Positions 39,739 to 50,729 of a stretch of DNA of 64,000 bases are shown in pieces. The first letter of the stretch is position 1. Each line of letters opens with the position of its first letter. Under the pieces are notes generated by a model. It saw only the letters and a program-made list of their open reading frames with translations, searched no databases and was not told the origin of the DNA. A program made the translations under genes and the position numbers. Source of the DNA: Pseudomonadota bacterium (GTDB lineage: Bacteria > Pseudomonadota > Gammaproteobacteria > Burkholderiales > Chitinibacteraceae); NCBI GenBank assembly GCA_026399755.1, contig JAPLQI010000004.1, positions 29,755-93,754 on the forward strand, read 5' to 3'.

Positions 39739-39767
39739 AAAAAAACCCAGCTTGCTGGGTTTTTTTA
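39739..39767 (+). terminator. Rho-independent terminator after lpdA
   Basis: The stem AAAACCCAG/CTGGGTTTT, with CTTG between its arms, ends in a run of seven T. It ends the aceE-aceF-lpdA transcript. Confidence 0.88.
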
Positions 39768-39819
39768 CGCCTATGTTTTTTAAGCAAGGCAGATCACTCA
39801 AGCCATGACCATGCAGTGT

Positions 39820-40184
39820 TGCAGTGCGGGTGAAACCCACCGAACGTTGGCATGAAATTACGAACCCATCGGGTTTCATTCCATATGCGCTAATCAATTA
39901 GCTTTTATTTCAGCAAACAACGAAAAATACAATAACCATGGCTACCTGCATGGGGCTTGAAAATCCCCTTGAAGCACGCCGAAGCGAGGAATAAGCGGTT
40001 CGGGGTTTCGGAAAAGGGGTAGCGGGCTTGCTCCCGAGCAGGCTTTGTCGACTAGCCGATTATCCGCAGTGAGGGGCCTTCGTGCTTTGGGGGTTGCGGC
40101 TTGGCTTCGTTTCTTGGCCGCGCAAGAAAGGAAGGTCCAGCGGGACGCCCGCACCTAAATTAACGTGCCGAAGGCACTAAAAAG
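39820..40184. mobile_element. MITE-like repeat, copy A
   Basis: The core (39949-40184) matches three other copies at 53221, 57241 and 61191: it starts GGGGCTT, contains CCCCTTGAAGCACGCCGAAG, GGGGCCTTCGTG, TTTCTTGGCC...CAAGAAAGGAAG and ends AACGTGCCGAAGGCACTAAAA. A GGGTGAAACCC stretch and a GCGCTAATCAATTAGC region lie on its left side as in other copies. The right end is degenerate. It is non-coding; open frames in it appear accidental. Confidence 0.75.
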
Positions 40185-40474
40185 AACTGTTGTTGGGTAT
40201 GGTTAGCCCAGAGAGGATTTCACTCCATACGAATACCATGGCACCTGCAAACGTGCTGCACACCATCCTTACCCACCACAAAACGCCCATCGCATAGGGG
40301 CATTTTCTCATTTCAAGCAACAAACTTACAAAAAATCAAAAAAACTTACAATAAAATAGCCTAAAAACTTAAAAAATAACTACCGTTAAATTACAAGAGC
40401 CTTGAACGTTGTCCAGACTAACCTAAGCTGCATAAGGGAAGAGATGAATATTCCGTTCAGAAGGTAATCTACGA
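40185..40474. other. Intergenic region upstream of the hybrid kinase gene
   Basis: The stretch is AT-rich with several A runs and probably holds the promoter for the hybrid kinase. No operator or RNA was recognised. Confidence 0.4.
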
Positions 40475-43400
40475 ATGCTCGCTACCTTAAATGAAATCGC
40501 CCAACAGCAACTGCTTGATCAGGTTCCGTGTAGCATTTATCTATGTAATGCCAGCGGGCAGTGCCGTTATACCAATACCGCTCTACAAACAATGTTTGGG
40601 CTATCGCAGAGCGATTGCCTCGACTATGGCTGGCTAAAAAAGCTACATCCTGAAGACAGCAAAGCAGTCTATGCACAGTGGCAAAAAGCCCTCGCCACCC
40701 CTCATGAATTTGAGATTTCATTTCGTATTTTGCAAGCCAATCACGAAGTTCGCTTTTTACGCTCTAAAACAAAGCCAATCTGGGATGCTCACGGCCAGAT
40801 CTCTGGCTATATAGGCTGTGTAGAAGACCATTCTTTCAATTTACAAGAGCAAGATGACAGCCGTTTTTATACCATTATCAAAGCATCCCCCGTGCCCAGC
40901 GCCATTTATGATGCTAGGGGTAAGGTTATTTATCTAAACCCTGCGTTTAACCGTACTTTTAGTTATTTTCTGGATGATATTCCTAAACTAGAAGACTGGT
41001 GGAGCCTCGCTTATCCCGACCCTGCTTACCGACAATGGGTAATAGAGCAAAGTTTGCTCCCTCAGACCATAGAAGACGATTACGTATTCCCTAATTTAGA
41101 ATTACGTGTCTGCTGCAAAAATGGCCTTTATAAAACTGTGGCAGTAAGCCGCAGCCTCTTGCCATTTAAGCAAGCCATTTTAATTACCTTGGTTGATCTC
41201 ACCGAGCTACATCAGCAAAAAGCCACCTTACAAGAACGGGCGCAGCGTTATCGGCAGTTATTCGACAATGCTGATCTATCAATCTGGAATCAGGACATGA
41301 CCACCCTGCTCACCCATATCACAGCACTAAGGGAAGCGGGGATTACTGATTTAGCGGCTTACCTCGATGAAACACCCACCGCTTTGCTCAATATGATCAG
41401 CATGTTTCGCGTGATCGATATTAATCCCGCCACCCTTTTACTGTTTGATGGCCGGAGCAAAGCTGAATTTATGCAGGGCTTTACATCCCTTTTTGGACAA
41501 GATGCCCTTGAGGTGATTCGCCAAGAGTTGCTGGCTTTTTGGCGCAAAGATGCTATTTTTCGCAGCGAAATTAATCTTAAAACCTTAAAAGGTAAATCTT
41601 TCCCTGCGCTACTCTCCTACCCAATTCCTACATCGATGGATGAGGCGCGGATTGTTCCTGTAAGTATTCAAGATATTAGTGAGTTAAAAGAGAGTGAAAG
41701 CCGCTGGCAATTTGCCATCGAGGGCTCTGGTGACGGGCTTTGGGATTGGAATATTCAAGAAAACACGGTTTTTTACAGCCGCCGCTGGAAGGAGATGCTG
41801 GGGTTTTCTGACGATGAAATTAGTAATACTTTGCATGAATGGGAAAAACGCGTTTACCCCGATGATTTCCCTCGCGTGATTGCCAATGTACAAGCGCACC
41901 TCAATGGCAACACGCCGCACTTCTGTCATGAATACCGGATTCACAATAAAGATGACAGCTGGAAATGGATCATAGATAGAGGCATGGTCGTTGCGCGTGA
42001 TATGGAAGGCTTGCCACTGCGCGTGATAGGCACGCTACATGATATTACCGAACGCAAAAATAATGAGAATGCACTCTTAGCCAATCGCAGCCAGCTGGCC
42101 GGCATGATCGATTCGGCAATGGATGCCATTATCACTACCGATGACCAATTCAACATTATTCTATTTAACCAAGCGGCTGAGAATATGTTTGGTTATTGCG
42201 CACAAAAATTGCTGTACACCCCTATCGAACAACTACTACCTAAATCTCAAGCCGCCAAACATGGCGAGCTGATGCATCAATTTGCCAAGCAAGGTGAAGG
42301 GCATCGCAAAATGGGGGGAAGTGCCGCACGCCAAGTGATGGGGCTGCACGCCGATGGGCATGAGTTTCCGGTAGAAGTGGCGATTTCTTATTTAGATAAT
42401 TTCGGCAGCCCAATTTACACCGCCATGGTGCGCGATATTACCGATCGTTTGGCTTATGAATCCAGCCTGCTGCAATTGGCCACAACATTAGAGCATCGCG
42501 TTATCGAGCGCACCCAGGAATTAGAAGCGGCCAAGCAACTCGCGGAAAATGCCACCCATGCCAAGAGTGCATTCTTAGCCAATATGAGCCACGAGATTCG
42601 CACCCCGCTCAATAGCGTACTGGGCATGGCACATCTGGCGCAGCTCACCCCTTTAAGCCCCAAGCAACAAGATTATCTGCAAAAAATCACTTTATCTGGC
42701 ACTCATCTGCTTGATCTTCTCAACGATATTCTCGATTTTTCCAAAATAGAAGCCGGCAAGCTCGAAATTCATAAGCATGATTTTAACCTGCCCGAGCTGC
42801 TAGATAATGTTTACGAGCTGATCCAGCAAAAAGCAGAAGAAAAAGGCTTACAACTTATTATTACCATGAGCGAGACTTTGCCCACCTTTTTGCACGGTGA
42901 TGAATTACGCATTAAGCAAGTGCTGCTCAATTTACTCAGCAACGCCATTAAGTTTACCGAAAGCGGCAAGATCACCCTCAGCACTCACTTTAATACACCT
43001 TCTGGCCAGATCTCATTTAACGTACAAGATACCGGCATCGGAATTTCGGCCAGCGCTCAAGCCCAGCTATTTCAATCTTTTCAGCAAGCGGATAACTCCA
43101 TTTCCCGCAAATATGGCGGCACGGGGCTGGGGCTAGCCATCAGCAGCCAATTAGTGCAACTGATGGGGGGCGAATTAACTGTAGAGAGCCAGCTTGGCAC
43201 AGGGAGTAACTTTAAATTTTCACTCACACTACCGCAAGTACTCTCGCCATTACAAACACGCCCAGCGGTCACAGATATTGATACCTCTTTCCTAGCTGGA
43301 AAACGCATCTTACTGGCCGATGATCACCCCTTTAACCAACAAATTGGCGCCGAGTTATTGCAGATTATGGGTGCAGATGTAGTGATTGCTAATCATGGCC

Positions 43401-45364
43401 TTGAAGCCGTGCTGCTCGCCAGCCAAAGCAGTTTTGATGCCATCTTAATGGATGTGCAAATGCCTGAAATGGATGGCATCACCGCCAGCCAAACGCTCAG
43501 AAAAAACCCAGAATTTAGCACGCTGCCCATTATTGCTATGACAGCCAATGTTTCCAGAGAGTACCGGCAACACTGCCTAGATGCAGGCATGAATGATTTT
43601 ATTGGCAAGCCGGTTCAAGCAGAAAAACTCTATCAAACACTAGCTTACTGGTTGGGGCCTCAGCCCCAACCCAACCATACTACCCAAGACTCAGAGCCTG
43701 CCGGATTAATCCATCCACCTGAGCTCAGTACTGATTCTGACCTGATTAATCTGGCCGAAATGCAGAGTATGTTGGGCGATAATCCACAGCGCCAAAGAAA
43801 ATACTGTGCAAAATTTGCACTAGCCATGCAAGAAGGGCTAAGTATCCTCACAGAGGCACAGCTCAATAGTGCAGAGTGCCTTAGCCCCGAAAACGGCGAA
43901 AATAGCCCCTTAAGAAACCAAGAACAACCTTTTTTCTCTTATAAAATTGCACAAGAATGCCATCGCTTAAAATCGATTGCCCGCACCGTTGGCGCAATGC
44001 GTTTAGGTCAGCAACTCGCTAAGCTAGAAAAAATAGACCCTAATACTGACCTTAAGTGGTTACTAAGTGAAATTAAGCAGCTGCATATTTTGCAGCAGCA
44101 AAGCTGTGAACAACTACAGCAAATGGGCTTGCTTAACAGCACACCAGCTCCCCTTGCTACTTCAAATGAACACCATCAATCCATCAGCGTGCTACTGGTG
44201 GATGATGATCATTTTATGCTGGAAGTCATACAGCAACATTTGAGTGATTTAGGCATTGCACAAGTTAGCCCCTTTCTAAATGCAAAAGCCGCCTTGGCGC
44301 GCCTCGACCAAGCTAACCCTCCAAACTGGGTGTTTTGCGATCTACAAATGCCTAATATGGATGGAGTCGCTTTTTTACGGCAACTTGGCATTCAGCATTA
44401 CAGCGGCAATATCGCCATCCTCTCGGCCATGGACAGGCAAGTGCTGAAAGCCGCTGAATTACTCGCCCATTCATTTAATCTCAATCTCGGTGGTGTACTC
44501 ACCAAGCCAGTTAAAAAGAGCGAGCTGGCCACACTACTACTCCAACACCCCGCTCAGGCCACCTTAAAAAAACATATTGAGCCAGAGCTGCAGCTAATTG
44601 AAGAAGAACTACGCAGCGGCCTGAGTAAGGGCGAAGTAGAGCTCTACTATCAGCCCAAAGTCAGCACCAGCCAGCGGATTGTGATTGGTGCTGAAAGCCT
44701 GGCTCGCTGGCGCCACCCTAGCCGTGGCTTATTGGGGCCTCATCTCTTTGTACCTGCTATTGAAGCGCTGGGATTAATTGATGAGCTGACCTTTTGCGTA
44801 CTGCGCCAAGCCGCAAAGCAACTGCGTATTTGGCAAGAACAAGGCGAGCAAATTAAGCTTTCGATCAATGTATCGATGGGAAATCTTCATTGCTTAGAGC
44901 TACCCGAGCGCTTCGCTGCCATCTTGCAAGAAAACCATGTAAGCCCCGAATACATTACGCTCGAAATTACTGAAACCCAGCTTTCACACGATTATGTGCT
45001 GAGCCTCGACATCCTCACTCGTCTACGCATTATGGGATTTGGCTTATCGGTCGATGACTTTGGTACCGGGTTTTCTACGATGGAGCATTTGATTCAAATC
45101 CCCTTTACCGAGCTAAAAATCGATAAGGCTTTTGTACGGGGTGCCACTCAAGATATCTCCGCCAAAACCATACTCGAACACAGCGCCAATTTGGGTCGGA
45201 AATTTGCGCTCAACCTCGTCGCGGAAGGCGTTGAAACACAAGACGATTGGGACTTGGTCGCCTTAATTGGTTGCAATGAAGTGCAAGGCTATCTAGTCGG
45301 CCGTCCCATGCCCGCTGCCGATTTTATTCAGTGGAAAAACAAATGGGAGGCAAATTCTCCTTAA
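40475..45364 (+). CDS. Multi-PAS hybrid histidine kinase with REC-Hpt-REC-EAL tail
   Basis: This 1629-residue cytosolic protein has four or five PAS-type sensors (about 1-690), a coiled coil, HisKA with His706 in [13 protein letters not shown], an HATPase with [27 protein letters not shown] and [10 protein letters not shown], a first receiver (Asp993 in [11 protein letters not shown]), an Hpt-like domain (His1163 in ECHRLKS), a second receiver (Asp1289 in CDLQMPNMDG) and a C-terminal EAL domain. The EAL signature is ESL at 1407, but DDFGTGFS, EITET and VAEGVET are kept, so phosphodiesterase activity is likely. No membrane helix is seen. It should link phosphorelay to cyclic-di-GMP breakdown. 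A paralogous kinase lies downstream. Confidence 0.93.
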   Translation: MLATLNEIAQQQLLDQVPCSIYLCNASGQCRYTNTALQTMFGLSQSDCLDYGWLKKLHPEDSKAVYAQWQKALATPHEFEISFRILQANHEVRFLRSKTKPIWDAHGQISGYIGCVEDHSFNLQEQDDSRFYTIIKASPVPSAIYDARGKVIYLNPAFNRTFSYFLDDIPKLEDWWSLAYPDPAYRQWVIEQSLLPQTIEDDYVFPNLELRVCCKNGLYKTVAVSRSLLPFKQAILITLVDLTELHQQKATLQERAQRYRQLFDNADLSIWNQDMTTLLTHITALREAGITDLAAYLDETPTALLNMISMFRVIDINPATLLLFDGRSKAEFMQGFTSLFGQDALEVIRQELLAFWRKDAIFRSEINLKTLKGKSFPALLSYPIPTSMDEARIVPVSIQDISELKESESRWQFAIEGSGDGLWDWNIQENTVFYSRRWKEMLGFSDDEISNTLHEWEKRVYPDDFPRVIANVQAHLNGNTPHFCHEYRIHNKDDSWKWIIDRGMVVARDMEGLPLRVIGTLHDITERKNNENALLANRSQLAGMIDSAMDAIITTDDQFNIILFNQAAENMFGYCAQKLLYTPIEQLLPKSQAAKHGELMHQFAKQGEGHRKMGGSAARQVMGLHADGHEFPVEVAISYLDNFGSPIYTAMVRDITDRLAYESSLLQLATTLEHRVIERTQELEAAKQLAENATHAKSAFLANMSHEIRTPLNSVLGMAHLAQLTPLSPKQQDYLQKITLSGTHLLDLLNDILDFSKIEAGKLEIHKHDFNLPELLDNVYELIQQKAEEKGLQLIITMSETLPTFLHGDELRIKQVLLNLLSNAIKFTESGKITLSTHFNTPSGQISFNVQDTGIGISASAQAQLFQSFQQADNSISRKYGGTGLGLAISSQLVQLMGGELTVESQLGTGSNFKFSLTLPQVLSPLQTRPAVTDIDTSFLAGKRILLADDHPFNQQIGAELLQIMGADVVIANHGLEAVLLASQSSFDAILMDVQMPEMDGITASQTLRKNPEFSTLPIIAMTANVSREYRQHCLDAGMNDFIGKPVQAEKLYQTLAYWLGPQPQPNHTTQDSEPAGLIHPPELSTDSDLINLAEMQSMLGDNPQRQRKYCAKFALAMQEGLSILTEAQLNSAECLSPENGENSPLRNQEQPFFSYKIAQECHRLKSIARTVGAMRLGQQLAKLEKIDPNTDLKWLLSEIKQLHILQQQSCEQLQQMGLLNSTPAPLATSNEHHQSISVLLVDDDHFMLEVIQQHLSDLGIAQVSPFLNAKAALARLDQANPPNWVFCDLQMPNMDGVAFLRQLGIQHYSGNIAILSAMDRQVLKAAELLAHSFNLNLGGVLTKPVKKSELATLLLQHPAQATLKKHIEPELQLIEEELRSGLSKGEVELYYQPKVSTSQRIVIGAESLARWRHPSRGLLGPHLFVPAIEALGLIDELTFCVLRQAAKQLRIWQEQGEQIKLSINVSMGNLHCLELPERFAAILQENHVSPEYITLEITETQLSHDYVLSLDILTRLRIMGFGLSVDDFGTGFSTMEHLIQIPFTELKIDKAFVRGATQDISAKTILEHSANLGRKFALNLVAEGVETQDDWDLVALIGCNEVQGYLVGRPMPAADFIQWKNKWEANSP

Positions 45365-45460
45365 AGTCGCTTATCCCAATCAGCGGCAGATTACCCACTC
45401 GCCAAGCACACTTTACAATTTTCGCAATCATCACAACGACCACTATTACAGGAATTTTTT

Positions 45461-46606
45461 ATGAATGACCAAGAAAAACCACTGGTACTCATCGTTGATG
45501 ATGATCTATTTATGCTGGATTTTATCTTTGACGCACTGAGTGAATCCTGCAATGTCATTACCGCTGAAAACGGCAAAACAGCACTCCAACTGGTGCAGCA
45601 ACAACACCCGCAGCTGGTATTGGCCGATGTAAAAATGCCAGAAATGGATGGCTATGAATTATGTCGGCAAATCAAAGATGATTTTGATATCAGCGATACA
45701 CCTGTGCTGTTTTTATCGGCGCTTGATGGGATAGAAGATCGCTTGCAGGGCTTTGATGTGGGGGGCGAGGATTTTGTACTCAAGCCCGCTAACCCCAAAG
45801 TACTGCAAGCTAAAGTCGCCCATGTTTTGCAACTGATTAAAGAGCGGCAACAATTAAAATCGCAAGCCCAATACGCCACTGATACCGCCATGCTGGCCAT
45901 GGCGAGCATGAGTGAAACCGGCTTATTAATTGAAGGCATTAAGTATTTTAATAATTGCACGATGCCGTTGGAGCTTGCCAAGGCACTGATCAGCGCCATC
46001 GCACTTTTTGAAGTTGAAAGCGTGGTTGAGCTCATTCTGCCCAATGGAGAATCCCTCGCCGTGAATGCGCGCGGGCCTGCCAGTGCGCTAGAAACCTCGA
46101 TCATGCACCATATGTCGACCATGGATCGCATCACCCAATTTAAAAGCCGGATGGCGATTACCTATCCGCATATTCGCGCCTTTATCAGCAATATGCCCGA
46201 GCATGATCCCGATCGTTGCGGACGCTTGCGCGATAACCTCGCCATCTTGCTTGAATCCACAGAATATCGGCTCGAAGCGCTCAATATCATGATGCAAGCC
46301 AAGCAGCGCGATCTTGCCATTGCGAGCACCATCAAATCGCTGACGATAGCACTCAGCAGTATCGATGAAAAACAAAGAACGGGCCGCGCCTCAGTCGCTA
46401 TTATTTTAAGCTCTGTCACCGCCAGAATAGAAGCCGCCTTAGTCGGCTTACAACTCACAGAGCGCCAAGAAACGTCCTTGATCGATATTGTTCGTTTTGG
46501 CTTAGAAGACGTTTCCAACACCCTACATGCCGATGCAGATTTTCAAGATCAACTTAGCCAAGCGATTAAAGCGCTACAGAACACAGCGTTGAGCAGCCAA
46601 GCCTAA
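45461..46606 (+). CDS. Stand-alone response regulator with uncharacterised C-terminal domain
   Basis: The 381-residue protein has an N-terminal receiver domain (about 6-128; VDDD acidic cluster, phospho-acceptor Asp in LADVKMPEMDGYE, Lys in LKPANPK). Residues 130-381 are a helical region that is not recognised (YATDTAMLAMASMSETGLLI at its start), without an HTH, GGDEF, EAL or HD domain. It lies between the two hybrid kinases and is a likely shared phosphorylation target. It may act by protein contact. It starts 97 bp after the EAL gene. Confidence 0.85.
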   Translation: MNDQEKPLVLIVDDDLFMLDFIFDALSESCNVITAENGKTALQLVQQQHPQLVLADVKMPEMDGYELCRQIKDDFDISDTPVLFLSALDGIEDRLQGFDVGGEDFVLKPANPKVLQAKVAHVLQLIKERQQLKSQAQYATDTAMLAMASMSETGLLIEGIKYFNNCTMPLELAKALISAIALFEVESVVELILPNGESLAVNARGPASALETSIMHHMSTMDRITQFKSRMAITYPHIRAFISNMPEHDPDRCGRLRDNLAILLESTEYRLEALNIMMQAKQRDLAIASTIKSLTIALSSIDEKQRTGRASVAIILSSVTARIEAALVGLQLTERQETSLIDIVRFGLEDVSNTLHADADFQDQLSQAIKALQNTALSSQA

Positions 46607-46690
46607 GCCATCTCGTATAAATCGTGTAGGGCGTAGCTACGAACTTAAGCGAGGGGGATATAGAGCAAAATTCCTAAGCACCAAATGATC

Positions 46691-46759
46691 GTAGGGCGGG
46701 TGAAACCAGCCGCTTTTTAGCATTCCATATCAAAGTCTGGCGGGTTTCACCCGCCCTAC
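46691..46759. repeat. GTAGGGCGGGTGAAAC palindrome, copy upstream of the LOV kinase
   Basis: Inverted arms GTAGGGCGGGTGAAACC and its inverse enclose about 35 bp. A short partial copy (GTAGGGCGTAGCTACGAA) begins at 46625. Same family as 13861-13922. Confidence 0.82.
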
Positions 46760-46859
46760 AAAAAAAATACGGTCGTCATCGGCTTAACTTGGTGCGTATA
46801 ACGCAATAAAGCCGTTAACCCAAGGTATTCGCCAATAAAACCATCAAATGGAGAGAGGC

Positions 46860-49800
46860 ATGATCCGCTGGCTACGGCGCTCGCTCAGTACCCGAGCCAC
46901 CCTTTTTACACTGCTTATTTTTATAATCAGCATCTGGGTGCAGGCCTTCTATGCAAGGTGGATTCTGCACGAAGATATGCAGCGCTTACTTAGCTATCAA
47001 CAGTTTTCCACCGCCACCATCGTAGCAACAGATATCGAGCAACATCTGCAAGATAGGATGGATGCACTCCAGCGAGTAGCGTTAAGTATTTCCCCCTCAA
47101 GCTTTAGCCATGACGATGAGCTACAAGATCTTTTAGAAAAAAATACCCTGTTCCAATCTTTATTTAATGGCGGCACATTTATCACCCAAATAACAGGCTC
47201 GGTGACCGCCTCGGTGCCGCGCTCTGCCAAGCAGCGTGGCGTCAATGATATGGAGGGTGATTTGATTGCCGCCACGTTGCGGACAGGAAAACCTATGATC
47301 GGCCAACCCATCATAGGTAAGCAGCTTAACGCGCCTATTTTTGTGATGGCCGTGCCGATCAAAAACCAGCAAGGCCACGTCATCGGTGGCTTGGCAGGGG
47401 TGATTAATCTGGGGCTACCTAATTTTTTAAATGCCAGTATTGGTCATCGCTACGGCCAAACGGGTGGCTATCTCTTGATCGCCCCGCAGCAGCGCTTAAT
47501 AGTCGCCGCCAGCGATAAACGACTAATGATGACCCACACTCCAGCGTCGGGAGAAAGCCCTCTTGTCGATCGATTTATTCAAGGCGGTGAGGGCACGGGG
47601 ATTTTGGTTAACACCCTAAATATTCAAGTGCTCTCCGCCACTAAACGAGTCCCTGTGGCTGGCTGGTATGTCGCCATCTACCTACCTACCTCCGAAGCCT
47701 TTGCGCCTATCCTGAAGATAGAGCGGCGGATGTTCTTGATCACGGGCGTGATGACCCTGCTGGCAAGCTTACTCTGCGGCTGGTTGCTTAGACGCCAGCT
47801 TTCTCCACTCAGCTCAGCGGTTAGTCTTGTGGCCCAAATGGTCCAAAGCGAGCATCCACTGCCGCCGCTGCCCATCGCCAGAGATGATGAAATTGGCCAG
47901 CTGCTGAGCAGCTTTAATCACCTGCTCACAACCTTAGCAGAACGAGAAAGTGCCCTCAAAAAGAGCGAATCTTTTATTCGGACCATCACCGAAAATATCC
48001 CCGGCATGCTGGCCTATTGGACCACTGAACTACACTGCTCTTTTGCCAATAAACCTTATTGCGCATGGTTTGATCGCACTTTAGAGCAGATACAAAATAT
48101 ACCCATGCAGGAATTATTAGATGACAGGCTATTTGCAAGAATAGAACCCTATGTTCGTGGCGCCTTGCAAGGTGAAGAGCAACACTACGAGCGCTCCATC
48201 ACCAAGGAAAATGGTGAAGTCGCTTATCTTTTTGCCCAATATATTCCGCATAAAATCGAAAATGTGATCCAAGGTTTTTTTGTATTACTCACCGACATTA
48301 CCAGCATTAAACACGACCAAGAGCAGCTTAGATTAAGCGATATCACCCTGAAAGCCATCTCCCAAGGGGTGCTGGTTAGCAATGCAGAACAAAATATTAT
48401 TTCAGTGAATCAAGCATTACTGACCATTACCGGCTTTAGTGAAGAAGAATTCCTAGGGCGTAATTGCCGTTTTTTGCAAGGACCACTTACCCACCCCGAT
48501 ACCATCGCTCAGATCCAAGTTGCCCTGCGAAATAAATTGGAATTCTCGGGTGAGATTCTTAACTATCGCAAAGATGGCAGTGTTTTTTGGAATGATTTAA
48601 GCATCTCACCTGTTCTCAATAAGAAGGGAGTAATTAGCCACTTTATTGGGATTACTCGAGATATCACCACTCGAAAAAATGCCGAAGCTGCGCTACTAGC
48701 CAATCAAGCACAGCTGCAAGGCATGATAGACACCGCGATGGATGCCATTATCAGCACCGATGCGGAATTTAATATCATCTTATTCAATACTGCAGCCGAA
48801 AAAATGTTTGGCTATCCAGCGGCTAGAATCTTAGGCAGCCCCATTGAGGTACTCATCCCCGTTGCACTCGCCCTCAGCCACCGTGAGCAAATGCACCAAT
48901 TTGCCAAGCTAAAAGAAAACACACGGCTCATGCAGGGGCGATCTGTACGGCCCGTATTGGGGCGGCATGCAGATGGCCATGAATTTCCTGCCGAAGTGGC
49001 GATTTCTTATTTAGAAAACGAAAAACATCCCATTTTCACCGCCATGGTGCGCGACATCACCGAGCGCAAAGCGCTGGATGAGGCCTTGATGCAATTTGCC
49101 ACCACGCTAGAGCTGCGCGTCATTAGCCGCACACAAGAGTTAGAAGTCGCCAAGCTGCAAGCAGAACACGCCAATCAAGCAAAAAGTATTTTTTTAGCCA
49201 ATATGAGCCATGAAATTCGCACGCCACTCAATAGCGTATTAGGCATGGCGCATCTGGCCCTCATGACAGATTTAAACAGTAAGCAGCGTGATTACCTGCA
49301 AAAAATCAGCCTATCGGGCACGCTGCTGCTCGATTTAATCAATGACATTCTGGATTTTTCAAAAATAGAAGCAGGCAAACTCGAGCTAAACCCCAGCGAC
49401 TTTAGCTTGCCGGAGCTGATCAATCATGTCTGCCAGTTGATCCAACACAGGGCGCTAGAAAAAGGCCTAGCCCTGCACATTCTGATCGATGAAAAAATCC
49501 CCAAAGCGCTGCACGGCGATGATTTACGCATCAAACAGGTGCTGCTGAATTTACTCAGCAATGCGATTAAATTTACCGCGCAGGGCAGTATTACCCTATC
49601 GGTAACGGCGGCGCTTGGCGAGAGCCAAATTTTATTTAGCATTATCGATACCGGTATCGGCATTTCCCCATCCGGCCAAGCACAACTCTTCCAATCTTTT
49701 CAGCAGGCAGATAACTCCATCACCCGCAAATACGGCGGCACGGGCTTGGGGCTAGCCATTAGCCGCCAGTTGGTAGAACTCATGGGAGGTAAACTCGGCA

Positions 49801-50729
49801 TGCAGAGCCAACTCGGCCAAGGGAGCGCATTTAGTTTTCAGCTTTGCCTACCTCAAGCCGCTGCCAACGTACCCACACCTCAAGATGCAAGCAGCCCAGA
49901 CACACTCTTTTTGCAAGGTAAACACATACTACTGGCCGATGATCACCCGTTTAATCAGCAAATAGGCGCTGAATTACTCGAACTCATGGGGGCAAAAGTA
50001 GTGATCGCCAACAATGGCCTTGAAGCGGTGCAATTAGCCAGACTATCCCGCTTTGATGCTATTTTGATGGATGTGCAAATGCCTGAAATGGATGGCATTA
50101 CCGCCTGCCAAACGCTCAGAAAAGACCCCAAATTCGATCACATACCGATTATCGCCATGACGGCCAATGTATCAGTGGAATATCAACAACGCTGTATTGC
50201 AGCAGGCATGAATGGCTTTATTGGTAAACCTATCCAAGCTGAAAAGCTATATCTAACATTAATGATCAGCTTTAAAAAACAAGAAAACGTAGCCATCGCT
50301 GAAGTCATGCTCGATACAAAAATATCTGCAGCATCAAAAGAAACAACAGCAAGGCCATCTGAATTAATCAACCGATTAGAATTGCAATCCTTGCTCGGAG
50401 ATAATACTGAACGCCAATTAAAATACTGCCTTAAGTTTGTCGCAGCTATGCAAGAAGGGATTGCAAGTATAGATCAAGCCCAAACCAACCATAATTACCT
50501 ATTGATTAGCCGAGAGTGTCATCGTTTAAAGGCTATTGCACTCACCATCGGTGCAATGCCATTAGGCGCATTACTAGCAAAGATGGAAAAAGAAGAGCAA
50601 GCTTTAGAAGAAAAAATAAATGATATCGCAGAATTAAAATTGTTATTTCAACAAAGCTGCGAGCAGCTTCAACACATGCAATTACTTGATAGCGAGTTAA
50701 ACACGGCAGCTCATAAATTTTCAGGATAA
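46860..50729 (+). CDS. Membrane hybrid histidine kinase with Cache-like sensor and LOV-type PAS
   Basis: The protein has 1289 residues. A membrane helix (about 10-27), a periplasmic double-Cache-like domain (about 30-275), a second helix (about 280-303) and a HAMP-like region precede PAS modules. One PAS (about 500-620) carries GRNCRFLQG with Cys536 plus [11 protein letters not shown], the signature of a flavin-binding LOV domain. HisKA (His784), HATPase, receiver (Asp1071 in [11 protein letters not shown]) and Hpt (His1221 in ECHRLK) follow. ATG at 46860 has a GGAGAGAGG site; an ATG at 46848 has none. The kinase half is paralogous to the EAL-tailed kinase. It should sense a periplasmic ligand and possibly blue light. 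Confidence 0.92.
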   Translation: MIRWLRRSLSTRATLFTLLIFIISIWVQAFYARWILHEDMQRLLSYQQFSTATIVATDIEQHLQDRMDALQRVALSISPSSFSHDDELQDLLEKNTLFQSLFNGGTFITQITGSVTASVPRSAKQRGVNDMEGDLIAATLRTGKPMIGQPIIGKQLNAPIFVMAVPIKNQQGHVIGGLAGVINLGLPNFLNASIGHRYGQTGGYLLIAPQQRLIVAASDKRLMMTHTPASGESPLVDRFIQGGEGTGILVNTLNIQVLSATKRVPVAGWYVAIYLPTSEAFAPILKIERRMFLITGVMTLLASLLCGWLLRRQLSPLSSAVSLVAQMVQSEHPLPPLPIARDDEIGQLLSSFNHLLTTLAERESALKKSESFIRTITENIPGMLAYWTTELHCSFANKPYCAWFDRTLEQIQNIPMQELLDDRLFARIEPYVRGALQGEEQHYERSITKENGEVAYLFAQYIPHKIENVIQGFFVLLTDITSIKHDQEQLRLSDITLKAISQGVLVSNAEQNIISVNQALLTITGFSEEEFLGRNCRFLQGPLTHPDTIAQIQVALRNKLEFSGEILNYRKDGSVFWNDLSISPVLNKKGVISHFIGITRDITTRKNAEAALLANQAQLQGMIDTAMDAIISTDAEFNIILFNTAAEKMFGYPAARILGSPIEVLIPVALALSHREQMHQFAKLKENTRLMQGRSVRPVLGRHADGHEFPAEVAISYLENEKHPIFTAMVRDITERKALDEALMQFATTLELRVISRTQELEVAKLQAEHANQAKSIFLANMSHEIRTPLNSVLGMAHLALMTDLNSKQRDYLQKISLSGTLLLDLINDILDFSKIEAGKLELNPSDFSLPELINHVCQLIQHRALEKGLALHILIDEKIPKALHGDDLRIKQVLLNLLSNAIKFTAQGSITLSVTAALGESQILFSIIDTGIGISPSGQAQLFQSFQQADNSITRKYGGTGLGLAISRQLVELMGGKLGMQSQLGQGSAFSFQLCLPQAAANVPTPQDASSPDTLFLQGKHILLADDHPFNQQIGAELLELMGAKVVIANNGLEAVQLARLSRFDAILMDVQMPEMDGITACQTLRKDPKFDHIPIIAMTANVSVEYQQRCIAAGMNGFIGKPIQAEKLYLTLMISFKKQENVAIAEVMLDTKISAASKETTARPSELINRLELQSLLGDNTERQLKYCLKFVAAMQEGIASIDQAQTNHNYLLISRECHRLKAIALTIGAMPLGALLAKMEKEEQALEEKINDIAELKLLFQQSCEQLQHMQLLDSELNTAAHKFSG

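Noticed and set aside
39942-40154. Short open frames within the MITE-like copies (also at 53179-53448, 57150-57413 and 61051-61401)
   Set aside because: They are not conserved in frame between the copies and are not preceded by ribosome-binding sites.
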